Of a stretch of DNA of 64,000 bases, positions 18,729-27,622 are shown piece after piece (the first letter of the stretch is position 1; the number at the start of each line of letters is the position of its first letter). Location: NCBI RefSeq assembly GCF_900635445.1, contig NZ_LR134117.1, forward strand, positions 4,898,001 to 4,962,000, read 5' to 3'. This stretch comes from Serratia odorifera. Its GTDB lineage: Bacteria > Pseudomonadota > Gammaproteobacteria > Enterobacterales > Enterobacteriaceae. Under the pieces are notes generated by a model. It searched no databases and had not been told where the DNA came from. It was given only the letters and a program-made list of their open reading frames with translations. The translations under genes were made by a program, and so were the position numbers.

Positions 18729-19612
18729 ATGCATACGCGTTTTCACACCGCTTTCAGCCAATTGCCCGCTTCCTTGCAAAGCGCCCTGCAGCCTTATATG
18801 GACACACCTGATTTCCCGGCGATGTTCGACCTCAGCCAGGTTGAGGCAATCAAGCAGCGCTGCGGGCTGGATGATGATGCCCTGGCATTTGCCCTGCTGC
18901 CGCTGGCGGCAACCTGTTCCTTAACCCCGATCTCACATTTCAACGTCGGTGCCATCGCCCGCGGCGTCAGCGGCAATCTGTATTTTGGCGCCAATATGGA
19001 ATTTCACGGCGCGCCGATGCAACAAACCATCCATGCCGAACAATGTGCAGTGACCCACGCCTGGCTGCGTGGCGAACGCTCACTGGCCTCCATCACCGTC
19101 AACTACACACCGTGCGGCCACTGCCGCCAGTTTATGAACGAGTTGAACAGCGGCGGTGAACTGCAAATTCGCCTGCCGGGGCGCGACGCGGCCACGCTGG
19201 CAGATTATCTGCCGGATGCATTTGGCCCGCGCGATCTGGCTATCAGCACCCTGTTGATGGACCCGGTGGATCATGGTTTCCAACTGTCGCTGAACGACCC
19301 ACTGGACCAGGCGGCGCTGAACGCCGCCAACCGTAGCCATGCGCCCTACAGCAACGCCCACAGCGCGTAGCGCTGGAAACCGCCGAGGGTAAAATCCATG
19401 CGGGTCGCTATGCCGAAAACGCCGCCTTCAACCCAAGCCTGCCGCCGTTACAAGCGGCACTGGTACTGTTAAACCTCTCCGGCGGCGATTGCCGGCAAAT
19501 CCGCCGCGCGGTGCTGGCGGAGCCGCAGAGCGCCATACTCAGCCAATGGGATGCCACCCGCGCCACGCTGGCGGCGTTGGGTTGCGACGCGGTCAGCCGT
19601 ATCACCTTCTGA
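18729..19612 (+). CDS. cdd: Cytidine deaminase (one frameshift)
   Basis: Cdd converts cytidine and deoxycytidine to uridine forms. The N-terminal 213 residues contain the zinc site: MQQTIHAEQCAVTHAW (HAE) and TPCGHCRQFMNE (PCxxC). The frame stops after SNAHSA at 19370, but the next frame continues VALETAEGKIHAGRYAENAAFNP to ALGCDAVSRITF and stops at 19612. Adding one G near 19367 (AGC GGC GTA) restores 294 residues, the E. coli length. The break falls in the broken-active-site C-terminal domain and is probably a sequence error. Confidence 0.93.
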
Positions 19613-19832
19613 CGCCTTGGACGCGGGGCCGTTCGGCTCCGCAGCTACCAGTCCCGCCGGCCAAATACAATGCCATTCATCTTCTAAAACACTTTTTTTA
19701 GTTAAAAAATGATTTGAACGTCGATAATTTCATCAATTTGCCTCATGATCCGATAACAATTGCTGTACATATTTTCCTTATCTTTTAGGATCACCAGTTA
19801 TAAAAATTATCTGATACGTTAAGAGTAAACTG

Positions 19833-21530
19833 ATGGAACTTGAATACGAAAGCAAACGCCCGCTGTATATCCCCTATGCCGGTCCAATTCTGTTGGAATT
19901 CCCGCTGCTCAACAAAGGCAGTGCATTTACAGAAGACGAGCGTAGCCATTTCAATCTGCACGGCCTGCTGCCGGAGGCGGTAGAAACCATTGAAGAACAG
20001 GTTGAACGTGCCTATCGTCAATACCAGGACTTCAAAAACGACAACGACAAGCATATTTATCTGCGCAACATTCAGGACACCAACGAAACGCTGTTCTACC
20101 GCCTGCTCGATGCCCACCTGAGCGAAATGATGCCGATCATCTACACGCCGACGGTCGGTGAAGCCTGCGAGCACTTCTCGGACATTTATCGCCGGGCACG
20201 CGGTCTGTTCATTTCCTATCCGAATCGCGACCGCATCGACGATATGCTGCAAAACGCCACCAAGCAGAACGTTAAGGTGATTGTGGTTACCGACGGCGAG
20301 CGCATTCTCGGCCTGGGCGATCAGGGCATTGGCGGCATGGGGATCCCTATCGGCAAGCTGTCGCTGTACACCGCCTGCGGCGGTATCAGCCCGGCCTATA
20401 CGCTGCCGGTAGTGCTGGACGTCGGCACCAACAACCCGCAACGCCTGAACGATCCGCTGTACATGGGCTGGCGTCATCCGCGTATCTCCGGTGACGAATA
20501 TCACGCGTTTGTCGAAGAATTCATTCAGGCGGTCAAGCGTCGCTGGCCAAACGTACTGTTGCAGTTCGAAGACTTTGCGCAAAACAACGCTACGCCGCTG
20601 TTAAACCGCTACCGTGACGAAATCTGCTGCTTTAACGACGACATCCAGGGCACCGCTGCAGTCACGCTCGGCAGCCTGATCGCCGCCAGCCGCGCCGCCG
20701 GTAGTCAATTGCGCGACCAGACCGTCACCTTCCTCGGCGCCGGCTCCGCCGGTTGCGGTATCGCAGAGCAGATCATCGCGCAAATGAAGTCGGAAGGCCT
20801 GAGCGAAGACGAAGCCCGCGCCCGCGTCTTTATGGTTGACCGTTTCGGTCTGCTGACCGACAAGCTGCCGAACCTGCTCGATTTCCAGAGCAAGCTGGTG
20901 CAAAAAAGCGAAAACCTGACCGCGTGGGACGTCTCCAACGATGCGATTTCGCTGCTGGACGTGGTACGCAACGCCAAGCCAAGCATTCTGATCGGCGTTT
21001 CCGGCCAGCCAGGCCTGTTCACCGAAGAGTTGATCCGCGAAATGCATCGGCATTGCCCACGGCCGATAGTGATGCCGCTGTCCAACCCGACGTCGCGCGT
21101 GGAAGCTCGTCCGGAAGACATTATCCACTGGACCGACGGCGCCGCACTGGTGGCTACCGGCAGCCCGTTCGCCCCGGTGAATTACAAGGAACGGCAGTTC
21201 CCGATTGCCCAGTGCAACAACTCCTATATCTTCCCTGGCATTGGCCTGGGCGTGCTGGCATCCGGCGCGGCGCGCGTCACCGACGCCATGCTGATGGCCG
21301 CCAGCCGGGCATTGGCTGATTGTTCACCGCTGGCCACCGATGGCCATGGCGCATTGCTGCCGGATATCGATGATATTCAAGGCGTCTCCAAGTGCATCGC
21401 CATGGAAGTGGGCAAGGCGGCACAATTGCAGGGCGTGGCGGTAGTCACCTCCGAAGAGGCGCTGTCCAAAGCCATCGAACACAACTTCTGGCGCCCGCAG
21501 TACCGCAGTTACAAACGCACCTCGTTTTAA
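19833..21530 (+). CDS. maeA: NAD-dependent malic enzyme
   Basis: MaeA decarboxylates malate to pyruvate with NAD+ reduction. The 565-residue protein matches the E. coli SfcA/MaeA length. It carries MMPIIYTPTVGEAC, GERILGLGDQGIGGMGIPIGK (split over the malate/NAD region), the metal-binding FNDDIQGTAAVTLG and the Rossmann loop FLGAGSAGCGIAEQI. The start is ATG 19833 after GTTAAGAGTAAACTG, a modest ribosome site. It is monocistronic with its own terminator. E. coli has the gene elsewhere. Confidence 0.95.
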   Translation: MELEYESKRPLYIPYAGPILLEFPLLNKGSAFTEDERSHFNLHGLLPEAVETIEEQVERAYRQYQDFKNDNDKHIYLRNIQDTNETLFYRLLDAHLSEMMPIIYTPTVGEACEHFSDIYRRARGLFISYPNRDRIDDMLQNATKQNVKVIVVTDGERILGLGDQGIGGMGIPIGKLSLYTACGGISPAYTLPVVLDVGTNNPQRLNDPLYMGWRHPRISGDEYHAFVEEFIQAVKRRWPNVLLQFEDFAQNNATPLLNRYRDEICCFNDDIQGTAAVTLGSLIAASRAAGSQLRDQTVTFLGAGSAGCGIAEQIIAQMKSEGLSEDEARARVFMVDRFGLLTDKLPNLLDFQSKLVQKSENLTAWDVSNDAISLLDVVRNAKPSILIGVSGQPGLFTEELIREMHRHCPRPIVMPLSNPTSRVEARPEDIIHWTDGAALVATGSPFAPVNYKERQFPIAQCNNSYIFPGIGLGVLASGAARVTDAMLMAASRALADCSPLATDGHGALLPDIDDIQGVSKCIAMEVGKAAQLQGVAVVTSEEALSKAIEHNFWRPQYRSYKRTSF

Positions 21531-21548
21531 TCTGTCGATAAAAGCAAC

Positions 21549-21574
21549 AGACCCGGCATGCCGGGTCTTTTTTT
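21549..21574 (+). terminator. Rho-independent terminator of maeA
   Basis: GACCCGGCATGCCGGGTC is a perfect palindrome followed by TTTTTTT, about 20 bases after the maeA stop. Confidence 0.92.
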
Positions 21575-21698
21575 ATGGTAAAAAGCGCTGAAAAATGCGG
21601 CGCCCCCGCGCTAGGCACGGTGGACAGCTTGCGTCCGCCAGTCAGGTACAGTAGCCTTGATCCACCCTTTTTCAGATTTGTGCGCGTAAGGCCTCAAC

Positions 21699-22445
21699 AT
21701 GTGGAAACGCCTGATTATCAGCCTTTTCGTCATCACCGCGGTGTTGATGCTATCGGCTATCGCGCTCGATCGCTGGATCAGTTGGAAAACCGCGCCCTAT
21801 ATTTATGACGAGCTGCAACAGTTGCCAAACCGTCAGGTTGGCGTGGTACTCGGCACCGCCAAATATTACCGCACCGGTGTGATCAATCAGTATTACCGCT
21901 ACCGCATTCAGGGAGCGATAAATGCCTACAACAGCGGCAAGGTAAAATACCTGCTGCTGAGCGGCGATAACGCACTGCAGAGCTATAATGAACCGATGAC
22001 CATGCGGCGCGATCTGATCGCCGCCGGCATCGCGCCGAGCGATATCGTGCTTGATTACGCCGGATTCCGTACCCTGGATTCAATTGTACGCACCCGCAAA
22101 GTGTTCGACGCCAATGATTTCACCATCATTACCCAGCGTTTTCACTGCGAGCGCGCGCTGTTCATTGCCCTGCATATGGGCATCCAGGCGCAATGTTTCG
22201 CCGTGCCGTCGCCAAAAGACATGCTGACGGTGCGGGTGCGCGAGATTTTCGCCCGTCTGGGGGCGCTGAACGACCTGTATATCCTGAAACGCGAACCACG
22301 CTTCCTCGGCCCGCTGATACCGATTTCCTCGATGCACAAGGTGCCGGAGGATGCGCAGGGCTATCCGGCGGTGTCGCCGGAACAGCTGGTAGAGCTGGAA
22401 CATAAACTGGCCGCAGAGAAACAGAAAGCGCGCGGCAAATCATAA
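21699..22445 (+). CDS. sanA: SanA, envelope barrier protein (DUF218)
   Basis: SanA is a single-pass inner-membrane protein with a periplasmic DUF218 domain; loss in E. coli raises vancomycin sensitivity at high temperature. The 248-residue product has one N-terminal membrane segment and the family core VGVVLGTAKYYRTGVINQYY, YLLLSGDNALQSYNEP, DIVLDYAGFRTLDS and ITQRFHCERALFIAL. It is about ten residues longer than E. coli SanA because of a charged C-terminal tail. It converges on the mgl operon. Confidence 0.93.
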   Translation: MWKRLIISLFVITAVLMLSAIALDRWISWKTAPYIYDELQQLPNRQVGVVLGTAKYYRTGVINQYYRYRIQGAINAYNSGKVKYLLLSGDNALQSYNEPMTMRRDLIAAGIAPSDIVLDYAGFRTLDSIVRTRKVFDANDFTIITQRFHCERALFIALHMGIQAQCFAVPSPKDMLTVRVREIFARLGALNDLYILKREPRFLGPLIPISSMHKVPEDAQGYPAVSPEQLVELEHKLAAEKQKARGKS

Positions 22446-22476
22446 TCGCACGCGCGCCATCGGCGCGGCACAAACA

Positions 22477-22504
22477 ACAACGGCCAGCAATTGCTGGCCG
22501 TTGT
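22477..22504. terminator. Hairpin between convergent sanA and mglC
   Basis: ACAACGGCCAGCAA and TTGCTGGCCGTTGT form a perfect 28-base palindrome. T-rich sequence follows on the plus strand (GTTGTT), so it probably terminates both converging units. Confidence 0.78.
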
Positions 22505-22523
22505 GTTGTTACTGCGCAATTGA

Positions 22524-23534
22524 TTACTTTTTCTTGGCGTACTTGAGCGAATCCAGCGCCACGGCGAAAATAATGATGCCGCCCTTGATAATGTATTGCC
22601 AATACGGATTGACGCCGATATAGGTCAAACCGTAGTTGATAACGGTGAAAATAATAACCCCGGTCACAACCCCCAATACCGTGCCGACGCCGCCGGCAAA
22701 TGACACCCCGCCGACCACGCAGGCAGCAATGGCATCCAGCTCATACATAAAGCCCAGATTATTGGTAGCGCTGCCGATACGCCCGGCCTCCAACATGCCG
22801 CCGAAGGCATAGAACACCCCGGACAAGGCATAAATCAGGATCAGGTTAAGCGGAACGTTAACGCCGGAGACTTTCGCCGCCTCGGGGTTACCGCCGATGG
22901 CGAAGATGTTTTTGCCAAAGCGGGTCTTGTTCCACAGGATCCAGACAAAAACGATGGCGATCAACGCATAAAAGGTGATGTACGACAGTTTGAAATCGCC
23001 GAACTTCAAGAAGCCCTGCGCAAAGCTGGAAAAACCGGGATCAAAGCCCGCCACCGGCGACGCACCGACCGAATCGTAATACAGCGAGTTGATGCCGTAG
23101 ACGATGATCATGGTGCCCAGGGTAGTAATGAACGGCGTCACGTTCAGGTAGGCAATAATCAGGCCGTTAACCAGACCGATCAGCGCACCGATGGCGCAGA
23201 CCAGCAAAATCACCAATGGAATCGACCAGGTCTCCATCTGCGGGAACACCTTGTTGACGTTATCCATCGATTGCAGCAGCGTTGCTGCCACCACCGCCGC
23301 CAATCCCACCTGGCGACCGGCCGACAGATCGGTACCCTGGGTAACAATCAGCCCCGCCACGCCCAGGGCGATGATAATACGTACCGAAGATTGGGTCAGG
23401 ATATTGCTCAGGTTCATCAAGCTGAGAAAGGTCGGATCCTGAATAATGATGATTGCCAGTAAAACCAGCAACACCATATAGATGCCACCCTCTTTAAAAT
23501 AGGTGAATAACGTTTTTTTGTTTAGCGCGCTCAT
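22524..23534 (-). CDS. mglC: Galactose/methyl-galactoside ABC transporter permease
   Basis: MglC is the integral-membrane permease of the high-affinity galactose importer MglBAC. The 336-residue product has eight or more membrane segments and family motifs (GTDLSAGRQVGLAAVVAATL; GGNPEAAKVSGVNVPLN; YELDAIAACVVGGVSFAGGVGT read in part). It matches E. coli MglC in length and is the last gene of the operon, 12 bases after mglA. Confidence 0.95.
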   Translation of the reverse strand: MSALNKKTLFTYFKEGGIYMVLLVLLAIIIIQDPTFLSLMNLSNILTQSSVRIIIALGVAGLIVTQGTDLSAGRQVGLAAVVAATLLQSMDNVNKVFPQMETWSIPLVILLVCAIGALIGLVNGLIIAYLNVTPFITTLGTMIIVYGINSLYYDSVGASPVAGFDPGFSSFAQGFLKFGDFKLSYITFYALIAIVFVWILWNKTRFGKNIFAIGGNPEAAKVSGVNVPLNLILIYALSGVFYAFGGMLEAGRIGSATNNLGFMYELDAIAACVVGGVSFAGGVGTVLGVVTGVIIFTVINYGLTYIGVNPYWQYIIKGGIIIFAVALDSLKYAKKK

Positions 23535-23546
23535 AATTCGTTTCCC

Positions 23547-25056
23547 TTAAAGATGCAAGGAGGCTAAGCGTAAGATTTCATTTTGCGAGGTCTGTTTGGT
23601 ATTAACGATGCCCGCAACCTGACCATTACTCATCACCAATATTCTGTCGGTAATCCCCAAAAGCTCCGGCATTTCGGACGAGATGATAATGATCCCCTTG
23701 CCCTTTTTCGCCAACTCGGTCATCAACTGATAAATTTCAAACTTTGCGCCAACGTCAATACCGCGCGTCGGTTCATCCAGCATCAATATTTCCGGCTGGG
23801 TCAGCAGCCAGCGACCAATAATCACCTTCTGCTGATTACCGCCAGACAGGGAACCGATATTGGTACGATGCCCCGGCGTTTTTACCCGCATCGCGTCGAT
23901 CACCCATTGGGTATCGCTTTTCATGCGCGCATTATCCAGCAGGCCGATCTTATTTTTATAATTGCGAATATTGGAAATCAGCGAGTTAAAACCGATATCC
24001 AGAAAAGCATAAATACCGGTCGAACGCCGCTCCTCGGTTACCAGGGCAAATCCGTGGTTGATTGCTTCGTTGGCGCTGTGGTTATTAATCGCTTTGCCGT
24101 GCAGTGTGATGGTGCCGCTCACTTTCTCGCGAATACCGAACAGGGTTTCGACAATATCGGTACGCTTGGCGCCGACCAACCCGGCGATACCCAAAATTTC
24201 ACCCTGGTGCAAATCAAACGACACGTCGCGGATCGACGGTTGGCGCAGTGATGTCAGGTTCTTCACCTGTAAAATCACCTCTCCCGGCGTATTCTGGCGA
24301 TCGGGAAAACGCTGGCTCAGTGAACGTCCGACCATCATGGCGATGATCTTGTCCATATCCAGCCCTTCCAGCGGCTGGGTAGCAATCCATTGGCCGTCGC
24401 GCAGGATGGTTATTTCGTCGCACAGCTGGAATATCTCCTCCATCTTGTGCGAGATATACACGATGCCGCAGCCGCGCTGTTTCAATTTACGGATAATGGT
24501 GAATAAATGATTGACCTCCTTTTCCGTTAATGACGAGGTTGGCTCATCCATAATCACTATTTTTGCGTCATAGGAAAATGCCTTGGCAATTTCAATCATC
24601 TGCATCTGCGACACCGACAGCGTACCGACCTTGGCGCGCGGATCAATATCAATATCCAGCTCGTCGAAAATGCTTTTGGTATCCTGGTACATCTTGTGCT
24701 GATCGACAAACAGACCTTTGGTGGGGTAACGCCCCAGCCACATGTTGTCCATGACGGTACGCTGCAATACCAGATTCAATTCCTGATGTACCATGGAAAC
24801 GCCATGCTCCAGCGCTTCTTTGGAACTTTTAAAATCGACTTCCTTCCCCTGAAAAAACAATGCTGCCCGAATCTTTTTTATAAATGCCAAACAGACATTT
24901 TAATAACGTCGATTTACCGGCGCCGTTTTCTCCCATTAATGCATGAATGGAGTGTGGACGAACGCGTAGATTGACATTATCCAATGCCTTGACGCCGGGG
25001 AATGACTTATTGACGTCGGTCATTTCCAGCAGATATTCGCGAGAACTGTCGGCCAT
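23547..25056 (-). CDS. mglA: Galactose/methyl-galactoside ABC transporter ATPase (one frameshift)
   Basis: MglA is the dual-ATPase subunit of the galactose importer. Start is ATG 25056 (MADSSREYLLEMTDVNKSFPGV). Walker A is GENGAGKST, with LSVSQMQMIEIAKAF and VIMDEPTSSLT in the first half, and LSGGNQQKVIIGRWL with LMLDEPTRGIDV in the second. The frame breaks near 24857 in a run of six T on the minus strand. With five T it reads SIVFQGKEVDFKSS and continues to the stop, giving 502 residues (E. coli has 506). A homopolymer-length error is the likely cause. Confidence 0.93.
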
Positions 25057-25079
25057 AGATATACCTTAATGTACTGAAA

Positions 25080-25132
25080 TTCCCCGCCGCACGGCCAATG
25101 GGTGTTGGCGTCAGGTCGCCGCCGGCGGGGAA
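25080..25132 (-). repeat. Intercistronic hairpin between mglB and mglA
   Basis: TTCCCCGCCG (25080-25089) pairs perfectly with CGGCGGGGAA (25123-25132) across a GC-rich loop. Such hairpins between a binding-protein gene and its ABC subunits usually stabilise the upstream message or reduce read-through, favouring high MglB relative to MglA and MglC. Confidence 0.6.
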
Positions 25133-25218
25133 CGCTAGTCTCTATCCGTGCTCGTTTACGCTGCATCCTGGCCCTGGCCGATCGATGCAACGCGCATAAG
25201 CCCGGGTATAACCGAAGT

Positions 25219-26208
25219 TTATTTAACGAATTGTGACAGGTTGTCTTTATCTACGCCGACGTAAGGAATACGCACCACTTTATTGTCGATCTTGTAATTG
25301 GTGCCTTCAGCGGCCGGTTTGCCCGCCGCCAGATTCTTCGCCAGTGCAAAGGTAGCTTTCGCCTGGTTGTCGGCGTCGTTCAGCACGGTACCGGCCATCG
25401 CTCCCGATTTCACCAGCGCCAGCGCTTCTGGCAGCGCATCCACGCCGAACACCGGAATAGCCGACTTGTTATGCGCCTTCAGCGCCTCAATGGCGCCCAT
25501 TGCCATGGCATCGTTGTTGGCGATGACCACTTCAACCTTGCTGGCGTTCGGGCCCGACATCCAGGCATCCACCTTGTCTTTCGCCTGGGCGGTATCCCAC
25601 ATGGCGGTGTCCATCTGCAGCTGCTGGGTCTTAATGCCCTTTTCATTCAGCGTCTTCACTACGTAAGTAGTACGCGCTTCGGCATCCGGGTGGCCCGGTT
25701 CGCCTTTCAGCAACACGTATTGAATTTGGCCGTCTTTGTTCAGATCCCAGTTCGGATTGGCCTGCCAATGCTTGGCAATCAGCTCGCCCTGGATAACGCC
25801 GGACTCTTTGGAGTCGGTGCCGACATAATAGGCTTTGTCATAGCTGTCGAGCGCCTTGCGCGAAGGTTCCTTGTTGTAAAACACCACGGGAATGTCGTTG
25901 GCACGCGCCTTGTCGATCACCACCGGCGCCGCGGCCGGGTCAACCAGGTTGATCGCCAGCGCTTTAACCCCCTTGGCAATCAGCACATCGATCTGATCGT
26001 TTTGCTTGGATTGGTCATTCTGCGAATCATTCATCAGCAAAGTGATATCCGGTGCCGCCTTGGCATCTTTTTCCAACGCCTTACGCACCACCGACATAAA
26101 GTTATCATCGTATTTGTAAACGGTAACGCCAATGCGGGTATCTGCGTGCGCAGCGCCAAACAGCATGCTGGCGGCCAGTGCGGCCAGGGTGAAAACCTTC
26201 TTATTCAT
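25219..26208 (-). CDS. mglB: Galactose-binding periplasmic protein
   Basis: MglB binds galactose, glucose and methyl-galactoside for import and, in enteric bacteria, presents them to the chemoreceptor Trg. The start is ATG 26208, after CCGGAGACACACA; an 18-residue extension of the open frame is not needed. The 329-residue product has a signal peptide ending FGAAHA. Family features are TRIGVTVYKYDDNFMSVVRK, LLMNDSQNDQSKQNDQ, IPVVFYNKEPS, VIANNDAMAMGAIEALK and IPVFGVDALPEAL. It is the first gene of mglBAC. Confidence 0.95.
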   Translation of the reverse strand: MNKKVFTLAALAASMLFGAAHADTRIGVTVYKYDDNFMSVVRKALEKDAKAAPDITLLMNDSQNDQSKQNDQIDVLIAKGVKALAINLVDPAAAPVVIDKARANDIPVVFYNKEPSRKALDSYDKAYYVGTDSKESGVIQGELIAKHWQANPNWDLNKDGQIQYVLLKGEPGHPDAEARTTYVVKTLNEKGIKTQQLQMDTAMWDTAQAKDKVDAWMSGPNASKVEVVIANNDAMAMGAIEALKAHNKSAIPVFGVDALPEALALVKSGAMAGTVLNDADNQAKATFALAKNLAAGKPAAEGTNYKIDNKVVRIPYVGVDKDNLSQFVK

Positions 26209-26416
26209 TGTGTGTCTCCGGTTTATAGAGGGTCGTTCTCGATGTAATAAGCCAGATTTCACGGCGTGCGCACACGACCGAGCCTGGCAGGATCCCTGTC
26301 ATCCTTGAATCATGTTATTCCTGAAAATGCTGTGTCAGCGCGCGGATAAATAATCGGTGGCAAGAGCCTTTGCGCCGGAAAACGCCTAGAGCATAAACGG
26401 CACTATGTTAATATTC

Positions 26417-26450
26417 TGTGAATTTTCTCACAGATTGAAAACGGTTACAC
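26417..26450 (-). promoter_or_regulatory. mgl promoter: CRP site and GalR/GalS operator
   Basis: TGTGAATTTTCTCACA (26417-26432) is a perfect CRP core. Immediately upstream with respect to mglB is TTGAAAACGGTTACAC (26435-26450). Read on the minus strand it is GTGTAACCGTTTTCAA, matching 11 of 12 fixed positions of the GalR/GalS consensus GTGNAANCGNTTNCAC. A -10-like TATGCT lies at 26395-26390 on the minus strand, placing the CRP site near -41 (class II). The predicted logic is CRP activation with GalS repression relieved by galactose. Confidence 0.8.
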
Positions 26451-26462
26451 AAGATTAAATGT

Positions 26463-27500
26463 TCAGAGAGTGACCACCGCCTCACTTTGCCACGGCGCCA
26501 CCGAATGGCGTCGTACCAGCGTCGGCATGAACAGATGGCTGGCCTGGGGTTCCAGCTGCCCGGCGGCCCCCTTGAGCGCCAGCTCGGCCGCCAGAGTGGC
26601 CATGGATACAATGGGATAGCGTACGGTAGTGAGTTTGGGACTGGTGTAACGCGCAATCGGAATATCATCAAAGCCGATCAGCGAAAATTGCTGCGGTACC
26701 GTGATACCGTTTTCTTTTAGCACCGCCATGGCGCCTGCGGCCATGGCGTCATTGTAGGCGAACACCGCGCTTAAACGCAGATTGCGCCCCAGCAGCTCGA
26801 CCATCCCCGCTTCGCCACCCTGCAAGTCCGGCGAATTAAAGGCGCACCAACTTTCCCCCACCTGCACCCCGGCTGCTGTCATGGCCTGCAGATACCCTTG
26901 CTGGCGCAGCGGGCCGTCCTCGATGCCATGGTTGGAGCCCAGGTAGCCGATACGCCGGTGCCCTTGCGATAACAGCAACCGCAGCGCCATTTCCGCGCCG
27001 CAGACGTTGGCCAGCCCCACGCAGCGGTGCTCGTAACCGGCCACGATACGGTTAACCAGCACCATGCCGGGCACCTGGTCCATAAACGCCGCCAGTTCGT
27101 CGTCATCCAGCGCTTTTGCATGCACTATCAGCGCATTGCAGCGCTGGCGCAGCAACACTTCAATGGCATGTCGCTCTTTTTCCGCCTGATGATAACTGTT
27201 GCCGATCAGCAAATATTTGTGATGCTGCTGCGCAACGGTATCAACCGCTTTCACCAGCGCGCCGAAGAACGGATCCGACACGTCCATCACCACCACGCCA
27301 ATGGTTTCGCTGTTCTGCGTCGCCAACGCCTGGGCATTGGCATTCGGTCGATAACCCAGCGCCGCTGCCGCCTGCAACACTCGCTCGCGCGTCTGTGGGC
27401 TGGCCACCGCGCTGTTGTTTAATACGCGAGAAACGGTCGCCACCGAAACGCCGGCACGTTCGGCAACGTCACGAATAGTGATGAGATGGGCTGGACGCAT
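26463..27500 (-). CDS. galS: GalS, LacI-family repressor of galactose transport
   Basis: GalS is the isorepressor of the mgl and gal genes. The 345-residue protein has the LacI helix-turn-helix TIRDVAERAGVSVATVSRVL near the N-terminus. The type-1 binding-protein core follows: IGVVVMDVSDPFFGALVKAV, KYLLIGNSYHQAEKERHA and IIGFDDIPIARY-like LIGFDDIPIARYT. It ends PTLVRRHSVAPW. ATG 27500 has AGGATCC upstream; a TTG at 27503 is possible. It precedes mglB on the same strand, and an operator in its own promoter suggests autoregulation. Confidence 0.93.
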   Translation of the reverse strand: MRPAHLITIRDVAERAGVSVATVSRVLNNSAVASPQTRERVLQAAAALGYRPNANAQALATQNSETIGVVVMDVSDPFFGALVKAVDTVAQQHHKYLLIGNSYHQAEKERHAIEVLLRQRCNALIVHAKALDDDELAAFMDQVPGMVLVNRIVAGYEHRCVGLANVCGAEMALRLLLSQGHRRIGYLGSNHGIEDGPLRQQGYLQAMTAAGVQVGESWCAFNSPDLQGGEAGMVELLGRNLRLSAVFAYNDAMAAGAMAVLKENGITVPQQFSLIGFDDIPIARYTSPKLTTVRYPIVSMATLAAELALKGAAGQLEPQASHLFMPTLVRRHSVAPWQSEAVVTL

Positions 27501-27565
27501 CAAGGATCCTGGTTCGGGGTAAGCTACGTGTGGCGCTATCCTACCCCGAGATCCCGCTCTCCCTA

Positions 27566-27600
27566 CGCGAATTGCGTCACATAAAAGAAAACGTTTACAT
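27566..27600 (-). promoter_or_regulatory. galS promoter: CRP-like site and GalS-type operator
   Basis: CGCGAATTGCGTCACA (27566-27581) has one perfect CRP half-site and one weak half. Next to it AAGAAAACGTTTACAT (27585-27600), read on the minus strand as ATGTAAACGTTTTCTT, matches 9 of 12 fixed bases of the Gal operator. They lie 65-100 bases upstream of galS, which fits CRP activation and self-repression. Confidence 0.62.
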
Positions 27601-27622
27601 ACATTTTTTTAACTTAACCAGT

